Under the pieces are notes generated by a model that was given only the letters and a program-made list of their open reading frames with translations, did not search any database and had not been told where the DNA came from. Shown here piece by piece: positions 15,789 through 26,200 of a DNA stretch of 64,000 bases; within the stretch, counting starts at the first letter, position 1, and every line of letters starts with the position of its first letter. Made by a program: the position numbers and the translations under genes. The stretch spans positions 62,001 to 126,000 of the forward strand of contig NZ_MUHX01000002.1 of NCBI RefSeq assembly GCF_002007215.1. The letters run 5' to 3'. Source of the DNA: Pyramidobacter sp. C12-8. GTDB lineage: Bacteria; Synergistota; Synergistia; Synergistales; Dethiosulfovibrionaceae.

Positions 15789-17612
15789 CTATTCGACGGT
15801 GACGCTCTTTGCCAGGTTGCGCGGCTGATCGATGTCGCAGCCGCGCAGCAGCGCGGATTCGTAAGCGAAGATCTGCAGCGGCAGAACCGTCAGGAAAGGC
15901 GTCAATTCGGCTTCGGTCGCCGGCACCTTGATCGTCCCCGCCACATCGTTCACGTCGGGGACGTTTTCCGTGGTGACGATGATCACCGGCGCCTTTCTGG
16001 CGCGCGTTTCCTCCACGTTGGAAAGCGTCTTTTCCAGCAGCTCGTCCGCCGGGGCGACGACGACGACCGGAAGTTCTTCATCGAGCAGAGCGATGGGACC
16101 GTGTTTCATCTCCCCGGCGGCATACGCCTCCGCATGAACGTAGGAGATCTCTTTCAGCTTCAAAGCGCCTTCCATGGCCACCGGATACGAGACGCCTCTT
16201 CCCAGGAACAGAAAATCCCGCGCTGTGCCGAACTTGCGGGCCAAAGAGCGGATGACGTCTTTCAAAAGCAGCGTCTGTTCGACCTTGTACGGCAGATCCT
16301 TCATCGCTTCGGCGAGGCGCTCTTCGTCCGCGCCGGGCAGTTCGCCGCGAAGTTTGGCCAGATACAGCCCGGCCAAAATCAGCACCGCCATCTGCGCCGT
16401 GAACGTCTTCGTCGCCGCCACGCCGATTTCGATGCCGGCGTTCAGGCGGATCACGTCGTCCACTTCGCGCGCGATCGACGAATTGGGCGCGTTGGTCGCG
16501 GCGACGGTGTAGGCGCCCAACGCCTTTACATGCCGAAGCGCCTCGAGCGTGTCGAGCGTTTCTCCCGACTGGGACACGAAAACCGCCATGGTATCCCCGC
16601 CGGCTCTAAGCGGCCGGTAACGGTATTCGGAAGCGATGTCGACGCGGATGTCGACCTTCAGATATTTCTCCAACACCCGCTGCGCGACGGTCGCGGCATA
16701 GAAGGACGTGCCGCAGGCGACGAGATCCAGCCGCTTGAATGCCCTGGCTTTTTCAGGCGTGATCCCCCATTCGCCGCTGAGGTCGATCAGGTCGCTTGCG
16801 GTGCGGCCAAAAAGCGCGCGACGCAGGACGGAGCCCTGCTCGTTGATTTCTTTCAACATGAAATGCGGGTAACCGGCTTTGTCGATCATCGCCGCGTCCA
16901 CGTCTACGGAAACAGTGCGGCGCTGATGCGCCACGCCGTCAAGATCCCAGAACTCGGCGCCCGACGTGCTCAGACGACAGATCTCGCCTTCGTTCAAAAA
17001 GATCACTTTGTCCGCATGCTCGACGATCGCCGGCACGTCCGACGCGCAATACGCTTCGCCGTTTCCCAGCGCGACGACCAGCGGCGCGCCTTTTCTCACG
17101 CAGTAGAGCTCGTTCGGACGGTCGCCGAAAACAAGCACAAAGGCAAACGCTCCGCGGCACTTCTTGAAAAGCCGGCACAGAGCTTTGACAGGCTCTCCGT
17201 CATAGAGCCGGGCAAGAAGCTGCGCCGCAACTTCCGTATCCGTCTCCGAGCTGAAGTGCACGTTCCGGGCGACGAGTTCGTCGCGAAGTTCCTTATAGTT
17301 TTCGATGATTCCATTATGGACGAGAACCACCGAATGCTTTTCATCGGTATGAGGATGGGCGTTCGCCGTCGTCACGCCGCCATGAGTGGCCCAACGGGTA
17401 TGCCCGATGCCCACGTTTCCCTTCAGCCCGTCGGCGCCGACAAGTTCTTTGAGCTTCGCCACCTTGCCCACGGTTTTGACCGTCTTGAAGACGCCCTTCT
17501 CGCAGACGGCAATTCCCGCAGAGTCGTAGCCGCGATATTCAAGGCGCTCCAGCCCTTGAACGATAATCTCGCAGGCATTCTTGCCGCCGACATAACCAAC
17601 AATTCCACACAT
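15789..17612 (-). CDS. glmS: Glutamine-fructose-6-phosphate aminotransferase (isomerizing)
   Basis: 607 residues from ATG 17612 with AGGAGG 8 bases upstream; the start gives MCGIVGYVG, so removal of Met exposes the catalytic Cys. The N-terminal Ntn glutaminase has GHTRWATHG and HNGIIENY. Two SIS sugar-isomerase domains follow (VSQSGETLDTLEAL; GRGVSYPVAMEGALKLKEIS), and the C-terminal PRNLAKSVTVE is family-invariant. It makes glucosamine-6-phosphate for peptidoglycan and LPS. It sits downstream of glmM and is controlled by the ribozyme in its leader. Confidence 0.97.
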   Translation of the reverse strand: MCGIVGYVGGKNACEIIVQGLERLEYRGYDSAGIAVCEKGVFKTVKTVGKVAKLKELVGADGLKGNVGIGHTRWATHGGVTTANAHPHTDEKHSVVLVHNGIIENYKELRDELVARNVHFSSETDTEVAAQLLARLYDGEPVKALCRLFKKCRGAFAFVLVFGDRPNELYCVRKGAPLVVALGNGEAYCASDVPAIVEHADKVIFLNEGEICRLSTSGAEFWDLDGVAHQRRTVSVDVDAAMIDKAGYPHFMLKEINEQGSVLRRALFGRTASDLIDLSGEWGITPEKARAFKRLDLVACGTSFYAATVAQRVLEKYLKVDIRVDIASEYRYRPLRAGGDTMAVFVSQSGETLDTLEALRHVKALGAYTVAATNAPNSSIAREVDDVIRLNAGIEIGVAATKTFTAQMAVLILAGLYLAKLRGELPGADEERLAEAMKDLPYKVEQTLLLKDVIRSLARKFGTARDFLFLGRGVSYPVAMEGALKLKEISYVHAEAYAAGEMKHGPIALLDEELPVVVVAPADELLEKTLSNVEETRARKAPVIIVTTENVPDVNDVAGTIKVPATEAELTPFLTVLPLQIFAYESALLRGCDIDQPRNLAKSVTVE

Positions 17613-17639
17613 ACTGAGCAACCTCCTCAGCATTGAAGG

Positions 17640-17793
17640 GCCTCTGCCGTTTGTATCCGGGTCGCCCCGGGGTTTTGTGACAGAGGTTCATGGCTCCCCT
17701 TCGCCCGCCACGAAAGCATCCGCCGAATGGTTCGATCGCTTTCGTCCTCGTCGACTGTCGCCGCTGAATGAGAAACGGTTCAGTCCTGGCGCT
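17640..17793 (-). ncRNA. glmS: glmS self-cleaving ribozyme (GlcN6P riboswitch)
   Basis: The minus-strand leader of glmS has the ribozyme core in order. The cleavage site A|GCGCC falls between 17793 and 17792. P1 is closed by GACTG...CAGTC, then come the conserved GACGAGGA and the P2 stem GACGAAAGC...GCTTTCGT, enclosing ATCGAA and TTCGGCGGAT. A P4 arm CCTCTG...CAGAGG follows, with a CCGGG-GCGA-CCCGG hairpin inside. These match the glmS ribozyme consensus known from Bacillus subtilis. It cuts its own mRNA when glucosamine-6-phosphate binds, lowering GlmS synthesis. The ribosome site of glmS follows 20 bases after the 3' end of P4. Confidence 0.93.
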
Positions 17794-17820
17794 TCCGCTC
17801 GTACGCTCCTCCCGGCGTTT

Positions 17821-17849
17821 ATCTTATCACAAAAACGGGGAGGATTGAA
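17821..17849 (-). promoter_or_regulatory. Possible glmS promoter overlapping the glmM terminator
   Basis: Minus-strand TTCAAT (17849-17844), a 17-base spacer and TAAGAT (17826-17821) would start RNA about 18 bases before the ribozyme cleavage site. The -35 hexamer is poor and lies in the terminator's 3' arm. Confidence 0.3.
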
Positions 17850-17870
17850 CCGTACGGTTCAGTCCTCCCC
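17829..17870 (-). terminator. Terminator of glmM
   Basis: A 17-bp stem with one mismatch (GGGGAGGACTGAACCGT with ACGGTTCAATCCTCCCC) followed by GTTTTTGTG on the minus strand, 22 bases after the glmM stop. Confidence 0.85.
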
Positions 17871-17891
17871 ATGCGACGAGCGCGGCGAACT

Positions 17892-19262
17892 CTAAAGAGC
17901 GCGGATCATCGCGCCGAACTTCTTCGACAGCGACGCGAGCGTACCGCGGTCCTTGCATTCCACCAGCAGACGGATCAGCGGTTCCGTCCCCGAAGAACGC
18001 AAAAATACGCGGCCGTTCGTCCCCAACTCGCGATTCGTCTGTTCGATGGCATTTCTCAAGTCCGCGTCCTGCATAACCTTATCCCGGTCCGAGACGGTGA
18101 TGTTCGTCAATTCCTGCGGGAACGGATCGAAACGTTCCGCCAGCGTTTCAGGCACTTCCCCCAACTCGCGGCACGCGCGCAGGAAAGCGAAGCCCGTGCA
18201 GAGTCCGTCGCCCGTCCTCACGTAATGGTCGATGATCACGTGCCCGGATTGTTCGCCGCCCAGTCCGGAAGCCGTGCTTTTCATCATGTCAAGGACATAC
18301 CGGTCGCCCACGGCACAGCGGAAAACCTGAATTCCCTCCTTGCGCAGGTGATTTTCCAGAATGCCGTTGCTCATCACCGTCGCGACGACGCCGCTGCCGA
18401 GAATGCCTTCTCGCTGCAGCCAGCGCGCCAGGACCCAGAGCACGATGTCGCCGTTGATGACCGCGCCCCGCCGGTCGACCAGCAGGACGCGATCGGCGTC
18501 TCCGTCGTAAGCGATGCCGACGTCGGCGTCATTTGCCCGCACCGCCTCGGTCAAAGCCTCCAAATGCATGACGCCGTTTTTCTCGTTGATGTTCAGTCCG
18601 TCGGGTTCGGCGCCAATCAGCACGCTCTCGCACTCAAGCTTTTGCGCGATCAGCGGAATGACTGTCGAAGCGGCGCCGTTGGCGCAGTCGAAGACGACTT
18701 TCATGCCGGCAAGGCGATCGCTGTCGAGGACCTGGAGCACGCGGTCGGCGTACATGATCGCAAAGCCTTCTTCCGAAGCCATCTCGCCGATGGAAGCTCC
18801 GGACGGACGCCAGTCGTCGATCAGGTCGTCCCCGAGATAGTCCTCGATCTCCAGCTCTTCGCTGTCGCGCAGCTTTTGTCCCTCGCCGCTGAGAAATTTG
18901 ATGCCGTTGTATTCCGGCGGATTATGGGAAGCGCTGATGACCGCTCCGCCCTGCGCCTTGAAGAAAAGGACGCCGTAGCTTACGGCCGGCGTCGGGATGA
19001 CGCCCAGCAAAATAACCTCGGCTCCCGCCGACATCATCCCCGCCACAAGCGCCGATTCCAGCATTCTGCCCGAACGCCGCGTGTCGCGCCCGACCACGAT
19101 CTTGGGACGCGGCGTGCCGCGCTGAATCAAAAACAGGACATACGCCCTCCCCAGACGGAGCGCCATTTCCGGAGTCATAGATCCCCTGTTGGCAATGTCG
19201 CGCACCCCATCGGTGCCGAACAGACAGCGGCAACGCGGCGCCGATGTGCTTTTAACATCCAT
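17892..19262 (-). CDS. glmM: Phosphoglucosamine mutase
   Basis: 456 residues. It has FGTDGVRDIAN at the start, the active-site phosphoserine loop ISASHNPPEYNGIKF, metal loop DGDADR, sugar loop GGEQSGHVI and phosphate loop RSSGTEPLIR, the complete set for a GlmM-type alpha-phosphohexomutase. It converts glucosamine-6-P to glucosamine-1-P, the step after GlmS. ATG 19262 follows AGGGAGGAA. The order cdaA-cdaR-glmM is the well-known conserved operon in which c-di-AMP synthase and GlmM interact physically. Confidence 0.96.
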   Translation of the reverse strand: MDVKSTSAPRCRCLFGTDGVRDIANRGSMTPEMALRLGRAYVLFLIQRGTPRPKIVVGRDTRRSGRMLESALVAGMMSAGAEVILLGVIPTPAVSYGVLFFKAQGGAVISASHNPPEYNGIKFLSGEGQKLRDSEELEIEDYLGDDLIDDWRPSGASIGEMASEEGFAIMYADRVLQVLDSDRLAGMKVVFDCANGAASTVIPLIAQKLECESVLIGAEPDGLNINEKNGVMHLEALTEAVRANDADVGIAYDGDADRVLLVDRRGAVINGDIVLWVLARWLQREGILGSGVVATVMSNGILENHLRKEGIQVFRCAVGDRYVLDMMKSTASGLGGEQSGHVIIDHYVRTGDGLCTGFAFLRACRELGEVPETLAERFDPFPQELTNITVSDRDKVMQDADLRNAIEQTNRELGTNGRVFLRSSGTEPLIRLLVECKDRGTLASLSKKFGAMIRAL

Positions 19263-19286
19263 TCGTTTTTCCTCCCTCGGAGCAGA

Positions 19287-20504
19287 TTATTGAGACTGCC
19301 GCGTCACCTTTACGGTTAACGGTTCGACGCCGACCGATTCGACTCCGGCGATTTCTTTTCGCTTCAGATGGACCGGCAGGCGCATCGACGGAGCGACGAT
19401 ATTGGAAACGTCGACGAACGCCGTCAGTTCAAGATCTTCCAGCGTCAAGTCCTGCAAAACGCCGGCGGTTCCCTCGACATACACGGTCACCGTCGCCGGC
19501 TCAACGGCCCAGCGCGCATCAGCGGACGCTCCCGTCACCGAAACGGGGATCTCTTCATAGTCGCGGGTATCGTTCAGCGTTTTCACCTCCACGTTCACCG
19601 TCACGGCCGGAGAAGAAAGCAGCGACAGGCCGGCGGGGACCTCCGCGATCTTCGTCTGTATGGAAGCGCTCTTGGAAAGCCGCGCCAGGTTGATCGGCTC
19701 TGTATAAAGCTTGGCAACTTGAGCGAACGCTTCCGCCCTCCCTTCGACGAGAATGGCCTCGGGAACCGCTTTCGCGGAAAGGAGGCGAAGGCTTGGCGGC
19801 AGGGTGCCGCGAGTCCTCACTTCCACGGGGAGTTCTTTGCGCGGTATTCCCTGATAGTAGGTTGCGGACACGGTCACGTCGGCAGGCGAGAAATCCAGCG
19901 CCACCCCGCTGGGGGATCTGAGCGGGATGCGCCAGGCGCCGCCGCGGAAAAGTTCCTCCAACGTCGGCCGCACGGAAATTTCGTAGATCGAGGAAAGCTG
20001 ATCTTCGCGTCCATGAGCCATCACCACGCCTGGATCCGCGGCGGCGCCGTCCATGACGTATCCTTCCGGCATGTTCTCCGGGGGCAGGATCTTGACCTTG
20101 AGCTCTTTGTCGATCATGCGCGCCAGCTCGATTTCGACGTCCTTGGGAACGATCTGCGCCACGTTCATACGAGACGGCGCTTTGAAATGAATGGGCACGG
20201 TATGACGCCCGGCGCTCAGATCTTTCAGATCGACTTCGGAGGTGAGCTGGGAGTTTTGCAGGACGTTCATCGCCCGACGCTCGCCGTTCAACGTGACGAC
20301 AACCGTCCTCACGGAAGGGAAAAGCGCGAGGTCCGCGGGGGGGTTCAAAAAATCGAGGCGCACTTCATACGTCTTGGCAATTTCCTCGTTGCGATTGCCG
20401 ACGACGTAGAACCACAAAACAAACGAGAGGATCAACGAAACAACAACCAGGAAACTTCTGGAAGAAAGCCAATCGTCAAGACGGACACGCTGATTCTTTT
20501 TCAT
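19287..20504 (-). CDS. cdaR: CdaR (YbbR-domain) regulator of diadenylate cyclase
   Basis: 405 residues from ATG 20504, with AGGTGA 6 bases upstream. A single N-terminal membrane helix (FLVVVSLILSFVLWFYVVG, ~19-37) anchors a long extracytoplasmic part of about four YbbR repeats, each with the ...VxxExP...V.V.V pattern (for example YQGIPRKELPVEVRTRG and YEEIPVSVTG). CdaR binds and modulates CdaA in the membrane. It starts 10 bases after cdaA and is followed by glmM, the standard arrangement. Confidence 0.9.
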   Translation of the reverse strand: MKKNQRVRLDDWLSSRSFLVVVSLILSFVLWFYVVGNRNEEIAKTYEVRLDFLNPPADLALFPSVRTVVVTLNGERRAMNVLQNSQLTSEVDLKDLSAGRHTVPIHFKAPSRMNVAQIVPKDVEIELARMIDKELKVKILPPENMPEGYVMDGAAADPGVVMAHGREDQLSSIYEISVRPTLEELFRGGAWRIPLRSPSGVALDFSPADVTVSATYYQGIPRKELPVEVRTRGTLPPSLRLLSAKAVPEAILVEGRAEAFAQVAKLYTEPINLARLSKSASIQTKIAEVPAGLSLLSSPAVTVNVEVKTLNDTRDYEEIPVSVTGASADARWAVEPATVTVYVEGTAGVLQDLTLEDLELTAFVDVSNIVAPSMRLPVHLKRKEIAGVESVGVEPLTVKVTRQSQ

Positions 20505-20514
20505 CGCCAATCAC

Positions 20515-21351
20515 CTAATCGTTGCCGCCAAAAGAGCGCAGCTCTTCCTTGAGACTTTCCAGAACGCCCTGCTGCTCCTGATCCTGCCCGGAAAAATAGT
20601 GGACAAGATATTTTTTCAGCTGTGACTCTTTCAAATTTCTCGAGATTCTTCCGCCGATCGCCAGCGAGATCTCGCCGCGTTCCTCGGAAACGATCAACGA
20701 CACCGCGTCGGAGACTTCGGTCACGCCGATCGCGGCGCGATGCCGCGTTCCCAGCCAGCGGGACAGATCCGCATTTTCCGTGAGAGGCAGATAGCACCCG
20801 GCGGAAATGATCTGCTCCGTGTCGATGATCGTGGCCCCGTCATGAAGCGGGTTGTTCGGCCAGAAAATGGCGATGATCAGCTCTTGAGTGATATCCGCGT
20901 TGAGGAGCACGGCGTTCCGCCAGTAATCCTTCAGCCCCGTTCCCCTCTGCAGGACGATCAGCGCGCCGATTTTATGCGCGCAGCAATACATCAGCGCTTT
21001 GGAGACTTCGTCGGCGACGACTTCGGCCCGTTTCAACGCTTTGCTCCGCCGCCACATGCTGCCGCGGCCAAGCTCTTCGAGGATGCGACGCAGTTCGGGC
21101 TGAAAAATGATCGGCACGATGATGAGCAGCGCGCTGAATCCTTGGGTCAAGATCCATGAAAAAGTATCCAGATTGAGCCAGCGCGCGGCAAAAGAGAGAA
21201 CAACAAGCAGGAAAAGGCCCTTGACCAGCTGTATCGCTCGTGTCCCGACCAGAAGACTGAGCGTCTTATAAATAATATAGGTTACCAGTGCTATATCGAT
21301 GACATCCTGCCATCTGAAAAATTTCAGCACGCCTACGGACAAGAACAACAC
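20515..21351 (-). CDS. cdaA: Diadenylate cyclase CdaA
   Basis: Up to 278 residues. Three N-terminal membrane helices (~15-95) precede a DAC domain with the catalytic DGA (171-173, NNPLHDGATII) and GTRHR (201-205) motifs, plus SEERGEISLAIGG. It condenses two ATP to c-di-AMP, a regulator of osmolyte and cell-wall homeostasis. The most upstream start is GTG 21351, but AAGGA touches it directly. The TTG at 21342 is better spaced and may be the true start, three codons in. Confidence 0.93.
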   Translation of the reverse strand: MLFLSVGVLKFFRWQDVIDIALVTYIIYKTLSLLVGTRAIQLVKGLFLLVVLSFAARWLNLDTFSWILTQGFSALLIIVPIIFQPELRRILEELGRGSMWRRSKALKRAEVVADEVSKALMYCCAHKIGALIVLQRGTGLKDYWRNAVLLNADITQELIIAIFWPNNPLHDGATIIDTEQIISAGCYLPLTENADLSRWLGTRHRAAIGVTEVSDAVSLIVSEERGEISLAIGGRISRNLKESQLKKYLVHYFSGQDQEQQGVLESLKEELRSFGGND

Positions 21352-21443
21352 TCCTTTTCCGGCTCATTTTTGTGATATTTTTGGAAGAACCGCTAAATCA
21401 TATCACACAACCCGTCGCAAAAACATCGCCCCTTCGCTCAAAA

Positions 21444-23213
21444 TCACGCGCCGGTCCGTGCGCCGGTATTGACGACGCCCTTATAGACAAGTCCCGCTTT
21501 GGTGTCGACCGTCACAACCATTCCCGTCCGGAGCGACGCAACGGCCCCCTTGGCGCCGACGATGCAGGGCAACCCCAGCTCCAGAGAAACAATCGCCGCA
21601 TGGCTGGTGAGACCGCCCTCTTCCGTCACCACGGCCGAGACTTTATCAAGATATTTGACGTAGTCTTTTGTCGTGCTGCCGGTGACCAGAACATCTCCAT
21701 TCTGAATTCCCACCAGATCCTCGACCTTTTTGACGACGAGAACCCGTCCGGTGACGACGCCCGGCAGCACCGGCAGCCCTCTGGCCACAATCTGGCCGAT
21801 CGTATAAACGCGCAGCATGTTCGTCGTCCCGGAAACGCCCAGCGGCATTCCGGCAGTGATCACAAGCATATCGCCCTCTTCGGCGTAGCCCCGCTGCACG
21901 ACGGTCCGCACGGCGTCCTTGATCGTTTGCTCCTCGGTGCCCCCTTCCGGGCACATGACAGGGAAAACTCCCCAATACAGGCACATTTCCCGGCAGCTTT
22001 TTTCCGACGGCGTCACGGCCAGGATCGGACATTCCGGGCGGTATTTGCTGACCATGGTGGCGGTCGAACCGCTGCGCGTCAGCGACACGATCGCGCGCGC
22101 CCTCAATTTTCGCGCCAGTTCGACGGCCGCCATGCTCACGCCGTCGGGCACGCTGTCCTCCAGCGTCGGAACGGCAAAGGGCCTCTGCCAGCGAACGAGG
22201 CCTTCCTCCGCCCGGTGGACGATCCGCGCCATGGTCTCAACCGCGCGGACCGGATATTTTCCGGCCGCGGATTCACCGGACAGCATCACCGCGTCCGCGC
22301 CGTCGAGAACGGCGTTGGCGACGTCGTTCGCCTCCGCCCGCGTGGGACGCGGATTGCGGATCATCGAGTCCAGCATTTGCGTGGCCACGATCGTCAGCTT
22401 TCCCCGGCTGCGGCAAATGTCGATGATCTGTTTCTGAACCAAGGGCACGTCTTCCGTCGGGATCTCCACCCCTAAATCGCCGCGTGCCACCATCATGCCG
22501 TCGACGACGTCGGCGATCTCGTCGAGGCGCTCGACCGCTTTTCGGCTCTCGATTTTCGCGATCAGCTTGATGTCGCCGCCGGCTTCTTCGACGACACGGC
22601 GGACCGCCAAGACGTCGTCGCGATTCCGCACGAAGGAAACGGCAATAAAATCGACGTCGTTTTCCACGCCCCAGAGGATGTCGGCCTTATCCTTGTCGGA
22701 AAGCGTCGGCAGGCTGATCTCCGCATCGGGAACGTTGATCCCCTTTCGGTTCGACAGCAGGCCTCCGACGATCACCCTGCAGATAAGCACGTCGCCGCGG
22801 ATCTCGACGATTTTAAGATGGATCGTGCCGTCGTCGATAAAAACGTCCTGCCCCACCGCACATTCGCGCGCCAGAGTCGGATGGCTCACGCCGACCCATT
22901 TGTCGCAGCCGCGGCTGCCGTCATCGGGACGCAGTTCAAAGAGCTGTCCCTGCTGCAGCGCGACCGGCTGATCGTTTTCGAGCAGCGTCGTGCGGATCTC
23001 CGGGCCTTTGGTGTCGAGCATGACCGCTACGGACGTTTTTTTCTCCGCGGCGACATCCCGCACCAAACGAAGCGCTTCCAGATGGCTCTCATGCGTTCCA
23101 TGGCTGAAATTCAGCCGGGCCACGTTCATGCCGGCATCCACGATGCCGCCGAGAATTTCCCTGTTGAGGCTTGCAGGACCAAGGGTGCAGACGATTTTAA
23201 CTTTATGCTCCAT
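21444..23213 (-). CDS. pyk: Pyruvate kinase with C-terminal PEP-utilizer domain
   Basis: 589 residues from ATG 23213 (MEHKVKIVCTLGPAS), which overlaps the end of dnaE by 11 bases in another frame. The barrel holds NFSHGTHESH, MLDTKGPEIR, the lysine in AKIESRKAVE, and MVARGDLGVEIP with the K+ and Mg2+ ligands. An additional ~110-residue domain (from ~475) with GRVLVVKKVEDL and GGLTSHAAIVSLELGLP is the swivelling phosphohistidine-type domain seen in Bacillus/Geobacillus pyruvate kinases, retaining the TxHAAI histidine. It makes ATP and pyruvate from PEP. Coupling to dnaE is odd but clear. Confidence 0.95.
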   Translation of the reverse strand: MEHKVKIVCTLGPASLNREILGGIVDAGMNVARLNFSHGTHESHLEALRLVRDVAAEKKTSVAVMLDTKGPEIRTTLLENDQPVALQQGQLFELRPDDGSRGCDKWVGVSHPTLARECAVGQDVFIDDGTIHLKIVEIRGDVLICRVIVGGLLSNRKGINVPDAEISLPTLSDKDKADILWGVENDVDFIAVSFVRNRDDVLAVRRVVEEAGGDIKLIAKIESRKAVERLDEIADVVDGMMVARGDLGVEIPTEDVPLVQKQIIDICRSRGKLTIVATQMLDSMIRNPRPTRAEANDVANAVLDGADAVMLSGESAAGKYPVRAVETMARIVHRAEEGLVRWQRPFAVPTLEDSVPDGVSMAAVELARKLRARAIVSLTRSGSTATMVSKYRPECPILAVTPSEKSCREMCLYWGVFPVMCPEGGTEEQTIKDAVRTVVQRGYAEEGDMLVITAGMPLGVSGTTNMLRVYTIGQIVARGLPVLPGVVTGRVLVVKKVEDLVGIQNGDVLVTGSTTKDYVKYLDKVSAVVTEEGGLTSHAAIVSLELGLPCIVGAKGAVASLRTGMVVTVDTKAGLVYKGVVNTGARTGA

Positions 23214-26200
23214 AGGCTGGCGTCTCCTCTCTGTCGCCGAGAAATGAAGCGCTGATCCGCGCTTCCCCTCTTCCAAAGAGCGAGGCAAGATCGTCCTCAA
23301 GCGCTCTGGACGAGGTCACTCTTACATTCGGCAGCGCGATGGCCGCGGTTTCGACGTCGTTATCGACCTTGAGAATAACCGTCTGCCTGCCGCGGTGTTC
23401 TTTCAGCAACGCCAGGAACCTTTTCTGCGGGATCTCCCGCAGAGCGTCCAGCGACAGGCAGATCTCCACATACTCGTGGTCTGACGCGTCATGTTCAAGC
23501 GGTTGAACGTCCGTCGCGATGATCGATCTTTCACCGCGGTCGTCCGGCCGCCCGGTGACAAGGTAAGGCTTGCCCTCGAACAACGTCGGCTTTATTTCAA
23601 GCCACGACTTTCCGTTGCGCGCTTTGGGGAAACAGATCACCTTGATCTCGTCCTCGCCGTCGTCGATGCTGAAGATTCCCATGGCGTCGCCCCGCTTCGT
23701 CATTTTTTCCTGCCATCCCGACAGAAGCCCCGCAAAGGTCGGCGTCGTGGTGTCGCTTTTCCAATAAGGAAGGTCGGCGATACGGGCGTTCGCCTTTTGC
23801 GCTGCTAGGGGGCGGAATCCATCGAAAGGGTGTCCCGAGATATACATGCCCAACGCTTCTTTTTCCATTTCCAGCTTTTCGGTCGCGTTCAGGTCGCCAA
23901 CTTCGGCGAGCTCCGGCTGATCTTCGGACGTCATATCGCCGAAGAGCGACCCTTGATCGCCCTGCGAATCCCGCCTCGAAGCGACTTCGAACAGGTTGTC
24001 CAGCGACGTCAAAAGCTGCTTCCGGTTCGAGTTCAGGCTGTCGAAGGCGCCGGCCTTGATCAGGCTTTCGATGACGGCTTTGCCGACGCTGTGCTTGTCG
24101 ACGCGAACGATGAAATCCCAAAAACCCTTAAAAGGGCCGCCTTCTTCTCTGGCTTTGAAAATCGAGCTCAAGGCCGCTTCCCCGACTTTTGTCACGCCGC
24201 CAAGCCCGAAGCGAATTTCATTCTTCGTCGCCGTAAAATCCGCATAAGACTGATTGATATCCGGCGCCAGAACGTCGATGCCCGAAGCGCGGACCTCGCG
24301 CACGTACCCGGCCATGACTTCCTTTTTCGCGCCGATCTTGCTGGACAGATACGCCGCCATAAACTCTTTGGGGTAATGTACTTTCAGCCATGCCGTCTGA
24401 TAGGTGACGAGGGCATAAGCGGCACTGTGAGACTTGTTGAATCCGTAACCGGCGAATTTCTCGATAATATCGAAGATCTCCGCGGCCTTCTCGGCATCGA
24501 TGCCGTTCTTGGCCGCGCCGTTGATGAAGATGCTGCGGTGCTCGTCCATGACGGATTTTTTCTTCTTGCCCATGGCGCGGCGCAGCAGATCTGCGCCTCC
24601 CAGCGTATAGCCCGCAAGCGTCGAAGCGCATTTCATGACCTGCTCCTGATAAAGCACGACCCCGTATGTTTCGTTGAGAACCGGTTCGAGCATCGGATGC
24701 AAGTAATGGACTTCTTCGCCGTGCTTGCAGTTTACGTACTGATCGACCATGCCGCTTTCCAGAGGGCCGGGACGATACAGCGCCAAAATGGCGACGAGAT
24801 CGGCAAAGCGGTCGGGCCGCATCTTTTTGATCAGGCGGCGCATCCCCGACGATTCAAGCTGAAATATGCCCAACGTATCCGCGTTTTGCAGCAGCCGATA
24901 GACTTCGGGGTCGTCGAGCGGCAGACGGTTCAGATCGCCGAGCGTCGTGCCGTTGCGCTTGACGTTGGCAACCGCCTCTTCAAGGATCGACAACGTCTGC
25001 AGGCCGAGAAAATCCATTTTGACAAGGCCGAGACTGGCAACGGGATCCATGGAAAACTGGGTCGCGACCTGCCCTTCTTCGATCTGACGCACCGGAACGA
25101 GATCCGTCAATGGCTTGGGGGTGATGACCACTCCCGCCGCATGCTGAGAGCAGTGACGCGCCAGCCCTTCCATGCTGCTCGCGGAAGCCAGCAGCTTCGA
25201 TATTTGCGGATCGCTCTTTTCAAGATCCTGCAGGTCCGGCGTCTGTTCCACGGCTTCCTTTATGCTCTTGGCGCCGTCAGGCACCAGATTGGCGACCTTG
25301 TTGACGTCCGCATAAGGCATTCCCATGGCGCGCCCGACATCCTTGATGGCCTGCTTGGATTTCATGCGGCCGAAAGTGATGATCTGCGAAACGTTTTCCA
25401 CGCCATATTTATCAACCACGTACTTGATCAGCCGATCGCGCCCTTTGTCGGAAACGTCAGTATCGATGTCGGGCATGGAGACTCGTTCTGGATTGAGAAA
25501 CCGTTCGAAAATCAGGCCAAACTTGAGCGGATCCAGTTCGGTGATCTTCATGGCGTAGGCCACCAGAGACCCGGCCGCAGAGCCGCGTCCGGGGCCGATC
25601 GGGATGCCGTGGGATTTGCAGGCGCCGATCACGTCCGCGATGATCAGAAAGTAGCCGGGAAATCTCATCTGCTTGATGATTCCCAACTCATAACTCAGAC
25701 GATTTTCGTATTCATCGGGAATCGCTTCGACCCCAAGGCGCTCTTTCAAGCCTTCCCGCGCTTTCTTTCCAAGGTACGTGTCGAGCGTCATCCCTGCCGG
25801 GATTTCGAACTTGGGCAGTAAATAATCCCCGGTGTTCAGGGCAAAATCGAAGTTGCACCGCTCCGCGATCCGCAGCGTATTCTCCAGGGAGTCGGGAGCT
25901 TCGCTGCCGAAATACCCCCACATCTCCTGCGCGGATCTGAAATAGAAGTCATTCACCTTGAAGGACATGCGCCCAGGATCCGTGATGACCTTTTTCGTGC
26001 CGACGCACAGCAGCAGTTCGTGCCAGTCGTAATCGCCGCTGTCCAAATAATGGGCGTCGTTCGTCGCAATCAACGGGAAATTGCTCTTTCGCGCCATCTC
26101 GATGATCAGTTTGTTGACCGCCACCTGCTCAGGGAGTTGATTGGGCATGATCTCCAGAAAGAAATTCTCCGGCCCGAAAATATCACGGTACATCTGGGCG

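Noticed and set aside
15615-17636. A 673-codon open frame on the plus strand opposite glmS (and similar long frames opposite pyk, dnaE, DUF1538 and ygiQ/hemW)
   Set aside because: High GC at third codon positions keeps antisense frames open. The translations are rich in R, H, Q and D, lack domains and have no ribosome sites, while the opposite strand encodes complete known proteins.
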